A program made the translations under genes and the position numbers. The notes beneath the pieces are model-generated. The model saw only the letters and a program-made list of their open reading frames with translations. It made no database searches and was not told the origin of the DNA. Of a stretch of DNA of 64,000 bases, positions 25,010 to 33,781 are shown in pieces. The number at the start of each line of letters is the position of its first letter. Position 1 is the stretch's first letter. Source of the stretch: CBDFLD01 sp965249005 (GTDB taxonomy: Bacteria; Acidobacteriota; UBA6911); the NCBI GenBank assembly GCA_965249005.1, contig CBDFLD010000011.1:1-64000 (forward strand), read 5' to 3'.

Positions 25010-25675
25010 TCAAGCTCCCGGGACAATAATCGAGGGACCGCCCCTGTTCACTTCCCCCCCACGAGGCATGGAGCGAGCAAGAAAATCGACGTAGCCCGTA
25101 CCGCTTTCGGCCTGCGTGAGGTGGCTCTCCACGACCTCGCGAACGAGCTGGAGGCAATCGATGGCATCATCGAGACGAAGCCTGTCATCCACGGCTTCAA
25201 TTACCCTATCCGGTTTCTTAGACGATCCTTTTCTCTTTTCGTCTACCACTTCCTTCAGAGACCGACGCAAGGCCTCCACTCGCAGGTCGTTGCTGGTGCG
25301 TTCGTAAACGATTCCCTTTTGTTCCGTACGGTAGGTCGCCAACAGGTCATCCAGTGCCTGCGCCACATCCCTATCCCTGAGATCTCTGGAGGATCGTCGC
25401 TCCTGGGCCACAACGTATTCGAGATGGGCAATTTCCTGCTCGAACCGCTGCAGCAACCTTGCCCGCGCTCTCTGCTTTACCGGATCCGGACTGCGCAGAT
25501 GCCGCACGTGCTCCATGTAGGCTTCGTAGCTGCGGCCCATCTTCAGATACTGGCAATCCTCGGGACAATTGATCTCCAGAATGCGCTTCTCGCCGCAGCA
25601 CTTGGCGCAAATCTCGCCGTCCTTGGCCGGGCACTGTCTTTTTCCTTTTCGCTGACCGCATACAATACACTTCAT
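25010..25675 (-). CDS. Uncharacterised protein with N-terminal cysteine-rich zinc-finger-like domain
   Basis: The first 42 residues of this 221-residue protein carry CIVCGQRKGKRQCPA, then EICAKCCGEKRILEINCPEDC. That is nine or more Cys in paired CxxC-like spacings, almost certainly a metal-binding module. The rest is highly charged and helical (residues 60-200, rich in Arg, Glu, Leu) with no enzyme motif I recognise. It ends GGPSIIVPGA. The neighbours are rfaE1 downstream and a SprT-like protease upstream on the same strand. Function unknown; a nucleic-acid or protein-binding adaptor would be a guess. Confidence 0.7.
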   Translation of the reverse strand: MKCIVCGQRKGKRQCPAKDGEICAKCCGEKRILEINCPEDCQYLKMGRSYEAYMEHVRHLRSPDPVKQRARARLLQRFEQEIAHLEYVVAQERRSSRDLRDRDVAQALDDLLATYRTEQKGIVYERTSNDLRVEALRRSLKEVVDEKRKGSSKKPDRVIEAVDDRLRLDDAIDCLQLVREVVESHLTQAESGTGYVDFLARSMPRGGEVNRGGPSIIVPGA

Positions 25676-25782
25676 CTTTACTCTCCGCTTACCTCAATGT
25701 ATCACAAGGGCTCGTACGATCGGGAGTCTACGGTCACACCCACCCATATCGTCTGGCCGTTTGGCGGAAACGAACGGCAATT

Positions 25783-26502
25783 TCAACTCCTCGCCCGGCA
25801 TGCCTCCCGGTCACGGCAGTATTGTTCCAAGAACTTCTTGGCACGCTCGTAGGCGGGATGGGCTCGCTCCGCCTTCCGGAATGCTGGGGAGTGACGACGG
25901 GCCCGAGCAGATCCCTTCCCCTCGAAAAGGACATGAAGCATTTCATGATAGACGACGAATGCCAGAATAGATCGCGGAACCTCCGGGGAATCGAGAACCG
26001 GGCTTACCGAAATGGTTTGATGCACCGGATCGTAGTGAGCGAGCCTCCCCCAGCTGTTCCGTCTTCCCCAGCCAAGCTCGCGTATCTCAATTTGGTCATT
26101 GAAGTAGCGGGCATTTACTTCATCAAACACCTCAGCCAGGGAGTGATGCGAGGAATCGCCGGACCTCAATCGCTTTCGACCACGTGTCCGCCTCCGTTGC
26201 TCAACAGCGGCAACGACGGGAGCGGCGCTCCGGTATGCGTTGTAGAGTCGCTGCATTTCAGGCGGCGGCAATCGACGAAGGATCTTACCGGCAAGTATCC
26301 AGGTAACGGCCTCCAGGAGCGTCCGGGGGGCGTCGCGGCAGTGATCACTCACCCGAACATGCCATCGATCAGCCTTCCGGCGAATTGTGTGGGTCAATCC
26401 AATATAAGGGTAGAACTCAGCGAGGATCGGGATTGTTCGAAAAAAAGGAGACGCAGTTTGGAGCACAGATTGAACAATTTCTTGCAATTGGTTGTTGTTC
26501 AT
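25783..26502 (-). CDS. SprT-like zinc metallopeptidase
   Basis: This 239-residue protein has a C-terminal SprT-type zinc metalloprotease core. HEMLH (His186, Glu187, His190) in AFVVYHEMLHVLFE is preceded by RSIL, and His204 in RRHSPAFRKAE is a candidate third ligand. The domain starts around LAEVFDEVNARYFND and includes WGRRNSWGRLAHYDP, the family's strand pair. An N-terminal helical part (1-100) is unassigned. SprT/Spartan relatives act on DNA-protein crosslinks in eukaryotes; the bacterial role is unclear. The start ATG is at 26502. Confidence 0.8.
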   Translation of the reverse strand: MNNNQLQEIVQSVLQTASPFFRTIPILAEFYPYIGLTHTIRRKADRWHVRVSDHCRDAPRTLLEAVTWILAGKILRRLPPPEMQRLYNAYRSAAPVVAAVEQRRRTRGRKRLRSGDSSHHSLAEVFDEVNARYFNDQIEIRELGWGRRNSWGRLAHYDPVHQTISVSPVLDSPEVPRSILAFVVYHEMLHVLFEGKGSARARRHSPAFRKAERAHPAYERAKKFLEQYCRDREACRARS

Positions 26503-26561
26503 CTACTGGCAATCAGCTGTCAGCTATCAGCCGCACCAACGACGCAGTCAGCGTTCCAAGT

Positions 26562-26582
26562 GACCGGCGCGTCGCGCCGGTC
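26562..26582. repeat. GC-rich hairpin between the SprT-like and ABC permease genes
   Basis: gaccggcgc and gcgccggtc (9 bases, perfect) surround the loop gtc. It has the same architecture as the tandem pair at 26693-26746. Confidence 0.7.
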
Positions 26583-26692
26583 AGACCCTGAATGCTCTTA
26601 AGTAACTGCTCGCGGATCTGCTGCTATGCGAGTAACTTAGCAAATCGTCAAAAACCACCCTTTTTCACGGTGCGCTGCGCAGTTACGTTCCC

Positions 26693-26746
26693 AAGCGACT
26701 GGCGCGTTGCGCCAGTCAGAAGCGACTGGCGCGTTGCGCCAGTCAG
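26693..26746. repeat. Two tandem 27-bp hairpin units
   Basis: Two exact copies of a 27-base unit (26693-26719 and 26720-26746) each contain gactggcgc-gtt-gcgccagtc, a 9-base perfect stem. They sit just past the stop of the minus-strand permease gene and probably act as terminator or mRNA-end structures. The 253-base gap (26503-26755) holds no gene. Confidence 0.75.
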
Positions 26747-26755
26747 CGCTGGAAG

Positions 26756-27556
26756 CTAATTTCCTGTACTCTTGTACTGACGGACACCCTGGTCCCACAC
26801 CAGAAGCGCGACACCAGCCACGGACAGCGCGACGACCGGGACCAGGTAGAACTCGGTGGAGAATTCCGTTCGGCCCAGAAAGCGTACCGTCGGGTAGAAG
26901 GAGGCAAATGCAAAGGGTACGACCCAACTCAAGACGAACTGGATGAACGTATTGTAGATCGTGATCGGATATCGGCCGAACGCAATCATGTTGAAAATCG
27001 GAGGACTGATACCGATCCTGTCCTCGAACCAAAAATTGACGCTGCTCAATAGGACGAAAACAAAGACATAGATTGCCGCTCCGCACAGTGCCACTCCTGA
27101 AAACAGGATCAGGTTCGTCAAACTCCAATGAATGCCCAGCTTGATCGAACAATAGACGACTGCCGCCAGGCCTGTCACGATCTCTTGAAACGATTCCAGC
27201 CGGAAGTTCTCAAAGAGGATCTGGTAAAGGGAGTAAACCGGACGGAGGAGCACTCGGTCAAACTTTCCTTCCACTATGTAAATGTTGCCGAACTCGTACA
27301 GATTGAGGCTCACGATGTTGAACAGCCCCATGGGAATCAGAGAAAAACCGTAGATGAACAGGACTTCTTCGAAGCTCCAGCCCTTCAAATGAGGAATCCG
27401 GGTGAAGAGGATCAACACAAATCCGTACCCGGCCAAAGTTGCCAGGACGCTGGTGAAGACTGCAACGAAGAAATCTGTCTTGTACGCCAGTCGTGTCTTT
27501 GCGTATTGAGCGAAATAGTGCCCAAGCAAGGTCACGAGTTTGGGTAGCTTCGGCAA
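26756..27556 (-). CDS. ABC-2 type transporter permease (exporter subunit 2)
   Basis: This 266-residue protein has six predicted transmembrane helices (for example FFVAVFTSVLATLAGYGFVLIL and FYLVPVVALSVAGVALLVW) and the internal signature NIYIVEGKFDRVLLRPVYSLYQILFENF. That signature is typical of the DUF990-like ABC-2 permeases that work in pairs. It forms a three-gene exporter with the next permease and the ATPase. The substrate is unknown; lpxD upstream is only suggestive of an envelope role. Confidence 0.85.
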   Translation of the reverse strand: MPKLPKLVTLLGHYFAQYAKTRLAYKTDFFVAVFTSVLATLAGYGFVLILFTRIPHLKGWSFEEVLFIYGFSLIPMGLFNIVSLNLYEFGNIYIVEGKFDRVLLRPVYSLYQILFENFRLESFQEIVTGLAAVVYCSIKLGIHWSLTNLILFSGVALCGAAIYVFVFVLLSSVNFWFEDRIGISPPIFNMIAFGRYPITIYNTFIQFVLSWVVPFAFASFYPTVRFLGRTEFSTEFYLVPVVALSVAGVALLVWDQGVRQYKSTGN

Positions 27557-27607
27557 GTTCTATTCTCCCGGACGCAAAAAATATAGACCATTCGTCAACA
27601 GGCTTGC

Positions 27608-28408
27608 TCAACCTCCCTGGATCGAGAGCCGTCGAATGGAAAATTGCCACCATACTCGACCAAGGACACCGGTGGCCCCGATCCACGCCAGCTGAAGACC
27701 GATCGCCGATAGTGCTCCCACTCCCTCGATTCGCCCAAGGTAGATCTGAAGCGGCGTGTAGCTGATGTGCGGAAATGGAAGGAACGCAACAACCTTCTGC
27801 AACGGGACCGGAAAAAAACTGATGGGAATGAGAAGACCAGACAAGAATTCCACAATGAAGTACTTCGCCCGAATCACACCGACGATGGAGTAGAGCTGGA
27901 GCGCCAGGGTGCCCACAAAGAAGTTGATCATGGCAAACAAGACCAGGGCGAGAAAAGAACTCAGCACGAACAACCCCCCCGCCAGGATCGAGGGCGGAGG
28001 AAGGATCCGATACACGCCAAACACGACAATGGCAATCGGCGCGGTGAACATCAAGACCCGAAAACACGATTCTCCGATCGTCTGGGCCAGATACATGAAC
28101 TGGCTATCCACGGGCTTGATCAGGTGCATCGCGATTTTCCCCTCCAGGACCTCGGTTGCGATTTCCCGATCAACGTTGTTGAAGTAAAATGAGCGGATAA
28201 TCCATCCGATGGCCACGTAAGTCACCATCTGCTGGAGGTTGTACCCCGCAACGTGCGTGCTGTTTTCGAAAATGGCGTTCCAGATGAAGTAATAGACCGA
28301 AATATTGACGAAATACGTCAGTATTCCCGTGAAATAGCGGAGCCGGTAGGCCAGAATTTTCAGGAAAGCGATTCGGGCGAATTCATAGTAGACTGGAACC
28401 GACGACAT
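27608..28408 (-). CDS. ABC-2 type transporter permease (exporter subunit 1)
   Basis: This 266-residue partner permease has six hydrophobic helices and the paired signature REIATEVLEGKIAMHLIKPVDSQFMYLAQTIGE. That is homologous in position to the VEGKFDRVLLRPV stretch of the neighbouring permease. I used the ATG at 28408 in preference to the GTG one codon earlier. It sits between the ATPase gene and the second permease on the same strand. Confidence 0.85.
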   Translation of the reverse strand: MSSVPVYYEFARIAFLKILAYRLRYFTGILTYFVNISVYYFIWNAIFENSTHVAGYNLQQMVTYVAIGWIIRSFYFNNVDREIATEVLEGKIAMHLIKPVDSQFMYLAQTIGESCFRVLMFTAPIAIVVFGVYRILPPPSILAGGLFVLSSFLALVLFAMINFFVGTLALQLYSIVGVIRAKYFIVEFLSGLLIPISFFPVPLQKVVAFLPFPHISYTPLQIYLGRIEGVGALSAIGLQLAWIGATGVLGRVWWQFSIRRLSIQGG

Positions 28409-28482
28409 CACTGCGTCTCTCCCTTGCGCGATTATACGTGAACGCTCTTAAAAGTTGACCGTTGTCACTACAGGGGCGGACA

Positions 28483-28590
28483 GCGGTCAAACCTTTCCCG
28501 GTTGTAAATAGTCTTGATGATAGCCTCGATCGGTGCGGTCAAACCATCCCGCGGTTGTAAATGGTCTTGATGATGGCCTCGATCGGTTCG
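28483..28590. repeat. Tandem duplication of the 3' end of the ABC ATPase gene
   Basis: Bases 28483-28535 and 28536-28590 are about 54-base near-copies differing at about five positions and one indel. The second copy encodes the C-terminus (PIEAIIKTIYNRGMV, minus strand). The first lies beyond the stop and still reads PIEAIIKTIYNRERF in one frame. Confidence 0.7.
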
Positions 28591-29537
28591 GCTTCGACAT
28601 ATATGTCCCGGACCGACACCTGGTTCACGATTCTCCGAATAATCTCTGCAGAAGAAACTTGTTCTCGGTTGTATCGAATTCGATAAGTCAGGTCATCCAC
28701 GTGCTCCCACTGAATGCCGTTCCCGGCTGCCAGTGCCTGATCGAGCTGGCTGCTGTCGTGACGATCCTGCAAATGGATATTGATCTGATTGAAACGGCCC
28801 AGCCGCTCCCTCAGCCCATCCAGGGAGCCATCATAAAGGATCTTGCCGCGGTCGATGATGACGATTCGCCGACACAGCTGCTCTATATCGGATAGATCGT
28901 GAGTCGTCAGCAAGATCGTAGTTCTCAGTTTTCTGTTCATGTCTTTCAGGAACTCTCGAATTCGATCCTTGGCCACGACATCCAAACCGATGGTCGGTTC
29001 GTCCAAGAAGAGTATGCGTGGATTGTGAAGTAAAGCGGCGGCTATGTCGCATCGCACCCGTTGCCCGAGGCTGAGTTTTCGGACGGGGCTATGCAGGAGA
29101 GGCCCCAGATCGAGCAACTCCGTGAAAATGTCGATTCGAGCCCGGAGATCATCGCGTGAAACGTCGAAGATCCGTCCAAGTAACTTGAAGCTTTCGATAA
29201 CTGCAATGTCCCACCACAACTGCGTTCGCTGACCAAAAACCACACCGATCGTCTTTGTGTACTTTGTGCGATCGGAGTAGGGGCGGAACCCGTTGGCAAT
29301 GATCTGCCCGGAGGTTGGCACCAATATTCCGGTCAGCATCTTGATCGTGGTGGATTTGCCCGCGCCGTTGGGCCCGATATAGCCGACGAACTCGCCTTCT
29401 TCGATGGAAAGATCGATCCCGTCCACTGCCGCGAGGGTACGATAATCTCTGTGAAAGAGATCCTTTACCGCACCCCGGATGCCTTCTCGACGCTCAAAAA
29501 CACGGAATTCCTTGCGGATGTTTTCTGCCTGAATCAA
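28539..29537 (-). CDS. ABC transporter ATP-binding protein
   Basis: This ATPase energises the two ABC-2 permeases that follow. Walker A is YIGPNGAGKSTTIKML, the Q-loop region is IGVVFGQRTQLWWD, the signature KLSLGQRVRCDIAAAL, Walker B RILFLDEPTIGLD, and the H-loop TTHDLSDIE. I took the TTG at 29537 (332 residues), which has AAAAAAGG upstream and clears the lpxD stop; a longer frame to 29606 would overlap lpxD by 41 bases. The C-terminal about 70 residues form a small regulatory-type domain. Its 3' end was tandemly duplicated. Confidence 0.92.
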   Translation of the reverse strand: MIQAENIRKEFRVFERREGIRGAVKDLFHRDYRTLAAVDGIDLSIEEGEFVGYIGPNGAGKSTTIKMLTGILVPTSGQIIANGFRPYSDRTKYTKTIGVVFGQRTQLWWDIAVIESFKLLGRIFDVSRDDLRARIDIFTELLDLGPLLHSPVRKLSLGQRVRCDIAAALLHNPRILFLDEPTIGLDVVAKDRIREFLKDMNRKLRTTILLTTHDLSDIEQLCRRIVIIDRGKILYDGSLDGLRERLGRFNQINIHLQDRHDSSQLDQALAAGNGIQWEHVDDLTYRIRYNREQVSSAEIIRRIVNQVSVRDIYVEAEPIEAIIKTIYNRGMV

Positions 29538-29565
29538 ACGGCACCTTTTTTCTGAAACTCGACGC

Positions 29566-30624
29566 TCACGAATCCGGTGGCTTGGACTTCCGGATCTTTT
29601 TTTCAATATCGGCCAGGGTTCGGCTCATCGAATCAAGTTGCGCTTTGAACTGGGGAAGCCGGCCGAAGAGAGCGTTCAGACGCTTGAATTCCCGAAGCGG
29701 TCTCACCGGCACTCCCCAGTAGACTTCGCCCCCCCTGACGATTTTCCCGGGAAGGACGCCCGCCTTGGAACCGATGACTACACCTTTTTCGACCCGCGCA
29801 TGATCTCCGAAGCCAACCTGACCCCCGATCACCGCACAGTCCTCGATGATGGTGCTTCCGGATATTCCCGTCTGCGCCGCAATAACAACATGCGACCCGA
29901 TTCGAACATTGTGGGCGATCTGGACGAGATTGTCGATCTTGCTTCCGCGACCGATTCGGGTCATACCGAGGGAGCCGCGATCAATCGTGGTATTGGCGCC
30001 CACCTCGACGTCGTCTTCAATGACGACACTCCCGACCTGAGGGAACTTGACCTGCCGGTCGCCGTCGAAGACATATCCAAAACCGTCTCCTCCCACGACC
30101 ACGCCCGCTTGAAGCACCACTCGATCGCCGAGCGTCACCCCCGGGCAAAGCACCACTCGGGGGTGGAGCACGCATCCCTCTCCGAGTACACAGTTGTCTC
30201 CAATCACGACCCCGGCATGCAGAACGGACCCGGTTCCGATCCGGACTCCATGCGCGACCGAGCACCACGCGCCGATCTCGACCCCGTCGTCTATTTCGGC
30301 CCCCGAAGAAACGTCGGCTGTGGCATGACGCAAGGGCCGCGCGACGGGTTGCGGGTGCACGAGAGCGGCAGCGCGGGCAAAATCGAGTTTTGGAGCCTCC
30401 GAAATGATCGCGTTCCACTCGGCGTGGACCAACTTCGCGGTGGTCACGATACACCCGGCGGTCATGGCGTCGGGGAGGACCACCTTCCGTTCTTCAGCGT
30501 CGAAAAAGACCAGGGACGATCGATCCGAGTCGTCCAGACTCGAAACCCTGGAGATTTCCAACTGACCGTTGCCTTGGTGCGGCAGATCCAACACAGAAGC
30601 CAGTTCCGAAATGGTATAAGACAT
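29566..30624 (-). CDS. lpxD: UDP-3-O-acylglucosamine N-acyltransferase LpxD
   Basis: This is the third enzyme of lipid A synthesis, adding an N-linked acyl chain to UDP-3-O-acyl-glucosamine. The 352-residue protein has the N-terminal uridine-binding domain (TISELASVL... SSLDDSDRSSLVFFD). A left-handed beta-helix of hexapeptide repeats follows (IGTGSVLHAGVVIGDNCVLG and so on, residues 95-310), with the catalytic-His segment NLVQIAHNVRIGSHVVIAAQ. The C-terminal helix (RLPQFKAQLDSMSRTLADIEKKI) forms the trimer coiled coil. With lpxB at 41 kb it shows an LPS-type outer membrane. Confidence 0.95.
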   Translation of the reverse strand: MSYTISELASVLDLPHQGNGQLEISRVSSLDDSDRSSLVFFDAEERKVVLPDAMTAGCIVTTAKLVHAEWNAIISEAPKLDFARAAALVHPQPVARPLRHATADVSSGAEIDDGVEIGAWCSVAHGVRIGTGSVLHAGVVIGDNCVLGEGCVLHPRVVLCPGVTLGDRVVLQAGVVVGGDGFGYVFDGDRQVKFPQVGSVVIEDDVEVGANTTIDRGSLGMTRIGRGSKIDNLVQIAHNVRIGSHVVIAAQTGISGSTIIEDCAVIGGQVGFGDHARVEKGVVIGSKAGVLPGKIVRGGEVYWGVPVRPLREFKRLNALFGRLPQFKAQLDSMSRTLADIEKKIRKSKPPDS

Positions 30625-31006
30625 CGTTTGGTGCGCTCGCGAAAAATTGTCCCGACGCTCGACGCTTCACTGTATCAAATTGGCGACGTTTGCAATAGCG
30701 CGTCTCTGTCAAGTGCCTGGGTTTCCCGTGGACCCCCAAATGGCAAGGAGCCACCCTCTCGAGCTTTTTGGCTGCGCTGTTGGTGAGGCCCGGCTGCATG
30801 GGTGGATGAAAGTGCAGCCGGGATCCAGGGGAGGTGTTCGTAGATCCAGCAATGCCGACGCCATCAACAATCGGAGACCGAGTCACGGAACAGCTGCGAC
30901 CACAGCCGATGCCACGCGTGGACCGCCGCACGATCGCCAAATACTCCGGGGAAAAGTCGGGTGGTTGCGGTCCGTGCCCGGCGACATCCCCCCCGATCGA
31001 GCCGCG
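30625..31006. other. Gap without recognisable feature
   Basis: The 382 bases between the PII gene and lpxD (both minus strand) contain no ORF with a plausible ribosome site and no clear hairpin with a T-run. It probably holds the lpxD promoter, which I cannot identify. Confidence 0.5.
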
Positions 31007-31348
31007 TTATCCGATTGCCTCCTTTCCCCGCTCGCCCGTCCGGATTCGAACGCAGTCGGGAAGATCCAGGACAAAGATCTTCCCATCTCCGATATTGCCG
31101 GTACGGGCCCCCGCTATGATCGCATCGATCGTCGGTTCGACGAAGTCGTCATTGACGGCTATTTCGACCCGCACCTTCTTGAGGAGGTTGATCGTGTGGA
31201 TCACACCGCGGTAGGCCTCCGTGTATCCCTTCTGTTCTCCGGCTCCCACGACAGTCGTGACCGTCATCTTGTGAACCTCTGCATCGAAGAGGGCTTGTTT
31301 GACGTCGGGCAGTTTGTGAGGCTGTATCATAGCCACAATCATTTTCAT
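31007..31348 (-). CDS. glnK: Nitrogen regulatory protein PII (GlnK-type)
   Basis: This 113-residue PII signal protein, next to amt as in most GlnK loci, reports nitrogen and energy status by binding 2-oxoglutarate and ATP/ADP and blocks the ammonium channel. The T-loop reads GAGEQKGYTEAYRGVIHTINLLKK. The B-loop is AGARTGNIGDGKIFV and the C-loop VRIRTGERG. Position 51, the uridylylated Tyr in enteric proteins, is His here, so UMP control through GlnD should not occur at that site. It is the last gene of the porin-amt-glnK operon. Confidence 0.95.
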   Translation of the reverse strand: MKMIVAMIQPHKLPDVKQALFDAEVHKMTVTTVVGAGEQKGYTEAYRGVIHTINLLKKVRVEIAVNDDFVEPTIDAIIAGARTGNIGDGKIFVLDLPDCVRIRTGERGKEAIG

Positions 31349-31426
31349 TTCGCTTCCCTTCCGTCCTGGTGCGAAAGCCTACGAGGCTGGCAGCACCACG
31401 GCAGTCTTAGTGGTCTCTGGTCAGAA

Positions 31427-32764
31427 TCAATCAGTGGTAAAGATCTGGAATCCTGAGTATGCCTCCATCGCATGCTCTCCAATGTCCAATCCCTTGTGTT
31501 CCTCATCCTGAGAAACACGAATGCCGACGAGCACTTTGATCACCCCGAATATTAGAAAGGCGGCCGCGAACGTCACGACACCGTATGCGGCAATACCCGT
31601 AAGCTGGTTCATCAGCGTGTGCTCCGCATTGAGACTGAAGATGCCGACCGCCAGCGTGCCCCAAATACCACAAACGAGATGAACGGAGATCGCACCCACG
31701 GGATCATCTATCTTCAGTTTGGCGTCGATAAAGATCACCGATGCCACGACGAGCACCCCGGCGATGAGTCCAATGACAACCGCGGCCATAACGGAAACGG
31801 TATCGGCACCTGCCGTGATCCCTACCAGACCGGCGAGGCAGCCGTTTAACGCCATGGAGAGGTCAGGTTTCCTCTGAATCATCTCGGAAGTAAGGTAGGC
31901 GGCGATGATGCCCGCGGCCGCGGCAAGACAGGTAGTTACCAGGGTCCGGGAAACGGCGCCCGGATCGGCCGACAGGACCGAGCCTCCGTTGAAACCAAAC
32001 CACCCCAGCCACAGTAGAAAGACTCCGATCGTGGCCAAAGGCATGTTCGATCCGGGAATGGCATTGACGCTTCCCTGCACGTACTTGCCGATCCTCGGCC
32101 CCAGAAGAATCGCACCAGCCAGAGCGCCCCATCCCCCTACGGAGTGCACTAGAGTCGAACCGGCGAAGTCATAAAACCCCAACTCGTCGAGCCATCCACC
32201 ACCCCACTTCCAGCTTCCGACCAGCGGGTAAACAATTCCAACAAAAAGGGTCGTAAAGACGAGGAAACTCGGAAGCTTGATGCGGCCGGCGACCGCTCCC
32301 GAGACAATCGTGGCGCCAGTGGCGGCAAACATCGCCTGAAAAAGGAAATCAGTCCAGTAAGTGTAGGCGCCATCGGCATACTCGATCAAACCGGCGGCTC
32401 CCTCCGGCGATGAGATCCCGAAGCCGGAAAAACCGAGCCATTTTCCAAGGACCCACGCGTCGCCGGGGTACATCAAGTTGAATCCACACAAGGCGTAGGT
32501 CAGTAGTCCGATGGCCACGATCATCGTGTTCTTGAACAAGATATTGACGGTGTTTTTCGACCTGGTCAGGCCAGCCTCCAATGTGGCGAAGCCCAGGTGC
32601 ATGATAAACACCAAAAACGTCGAAACCATCATCCAGGTGTTGTTGACCATGAACATCGCCTCAGCGGCTGCGTTGGTTTGGGCATAAGCGTACGAGGCCC
32701 AAACAAGCCCGATGGACAAAAAGGTTGCCAGACGTAACCTCCGCGTTAGACAGACTCCCAGCAT
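31427..32764 (-). CDS. amt: Ammonium transporter (Amt family)
   Basis: This 445-residue channel has a cleavable signal sequence (LATFLSIGLVWASYAYA) and eleven membrane helices. Family motifs are FLVFIMHLGFATLEAGLTRSKN, the D-containing ammonium-site region DFAGSTLVHSVGGWGALAGA, WLGWFGFNGGSVL, and the twin-His helix DPVGAISVHLVCGIWGTLAVG. It follows the porin gene by 120 bases and precedes the PII gene by 78. Transcription probably comes from the sigma-54 promoter at 33867-33883. Confidence 0.96.
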   Translation of the reverse strand: MLGVCLTRRLRLATFLSIGLVWASYAYAQTNAAAEAMFMVNNTWMMVSTFLVFIMHLGFATLEAGLTRSKNTVNILFKNTMIVAIGLLTYALCGFNLMYPGDAWVLGKWLGFSGFGISSPEGAAGLIEYADGAYTYWTDFLFQAMFAATGATIVSGAVAGRIKLPSFLVFTTLFVGIVYPLVGSWKWGGGWLDELGFYDFAGSTLVHSVGGWGALAGAILLGPRIGKYVQGSVNAIPGSNMPLATIGVFLLWLGWFGFNGGSVLSADPGAVSRTLVTTCLAAAAGIIAAYLTSEMIQRKPDLSMALNGCLAGLVGITAGADTVSVMAAVVIGLIAGVLVVASVIFIDAKLKIDDPVGAISVHLVCGIWGTLAVGIFSLNAEHTLMNQLTGIAAYGVVTFAAAFLIFGVIKVLVGIRVSQDEEHKGLDIGEHAMEAYSGFQIFTTD

Positions 32765-32884
32765 CCGTTCTCCTTCTCTGTAGGTATTGAGATAGTTTTT
32801 AGAATCGGAATATTCGGCAAACTCGCACCAACTCGGATCGAGCTCGGGGTCCCCCCCGACATGCGCAACAGATGCCCGCTGCGC

Positions 32885-33781
32885 CTAGAAGGCCAGACTG
32901 AGCGTGACCCCACCCCAGACCGTATCGGCAAAGCCGGCCGGAGTTCCCGCAGTCCCCAAATGAACGGCGCGCGGGTCTCGGAGCTGGTGGTTCCGGAATT
33001 CGCCCAGCAACGCACTGTAGGACAAAAACGGGCCCAGCCACCATTGCTCTTTAATCGTCAGCGGAAGGCTGATCGTGAAGTTGAAGTCGTGCGCACCTGA
33101 CTCGGGGGCACCGTAGAAGAAATCTCCGAAACCCGAATTTGCAAAAGCTATGTAGCCTGAGAAATCCAGGGATTGGAGAATGCTTTCGCCAAGGGGGATC
33201 GAGTGGCTGGCGCCCAGAGTGAAGTAAACCCCGGTGGTGCCACCATTGTTGCGGCTTTCATCGACGTCGACGTAAAGCGTGGCAGCAGGGGCGAGCGGTA
33301 CCGAATCGAGGCTTATCCCCCCGTAAATCTCGGTTGTTGACGGTAGTGAGACCGCACGATCGGGGAAGGCATAAGTGATGGTGCCGACATCGATCGACAC
33401 ATTCTCGAAGGAGTGCGCGTAGGAAAAGACATAGTTGAGCTCGGTGAACTTCCCCTTGAGTCCGGAATGATTCCCGGCAGGCGCGCCTGGATTCTCCGGC
33501 AAGAACAGAGAATCCCCTTCATTTGCAGCCGTCAGGTCCACTGTTCCCCACGCGTTGAAGGAGAACCCACCAATTCCAACGGTCGCTGACGGCTGAAGGC
33601 TCCAATCGTTCGTCGCTCTCTGGCCACGCCAGATGTACTTGCTTGCCAGCGCCATATCGCCCGCGAAAGTATAGATCGACGGGGGGCTTGCCACCGGAAC
33701 TTTGCCCTGATCTTGCTCTTTGTCTTTGCCGAAGGCCGGCCCGGAAAAGCAGAATAGAGAAATGGACAAGAGAGACAGCAC
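32885..33781 (-). CDS. TorF-type outer membrane porin/beta-barrel protein (start uncertain)
   Basis: A signal peptide (VLSLLSISLFCFSGPAFG) is followed by a barrel with alternating strands. It opens GDMALASKYIWRGQRATNDWSLQPSATVG, the hallmark of the TorF/TIGR02001 family, and ends WGGVTLSLAF with the C-terminal Phe used for outer membrane insertion. The frame is open to 33904, but the sigma-54 promoter lies at 33867-33883, so the true start must be downstream. A strong AAGGAGG at about 33802-33808 precedes a GTG in another frame; a one-base change in ggcccc would join it to this signal peptide. I give the in-frame GTG at 33781. A role in uptake of nitrogen compounds is inferred from the operon. 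Confidence 0.8.
   Translation of the reverse strand: MLSLLSISLFCFSGPAFGKDKEQDQGKVPVASPPSIYTFAGDMALASKYIWRGQRATNDWSLQPSATVGIGGFSFNAWGTVDLTAANEGDSLFLPENPGAPAGNHSGLKGKFTELNYVFSYAHSFENVSIDVGTITYAFPDRAVSLPSTTEIYGGISLDSVPLAPAATLYVDVDESRNNGGTTGVYFTLGASHSIPLGESILQSLDFSGYIAFANSGFGDFFYGAPESGAHDFNFTISLPLTIKEQWWLGPFLSYSALLGEFRNHQLRDPRAVHLGTAGTPAGFADTVWGGVTLSLAF

Noticed and set aside
29638..30786. Plus-strand open frame of 382 codons opposite lpxD
   Set aside because: LpxD hexapeptide repeats are continuous on the minus strand. The repeats themselves generate the long opposite frame.
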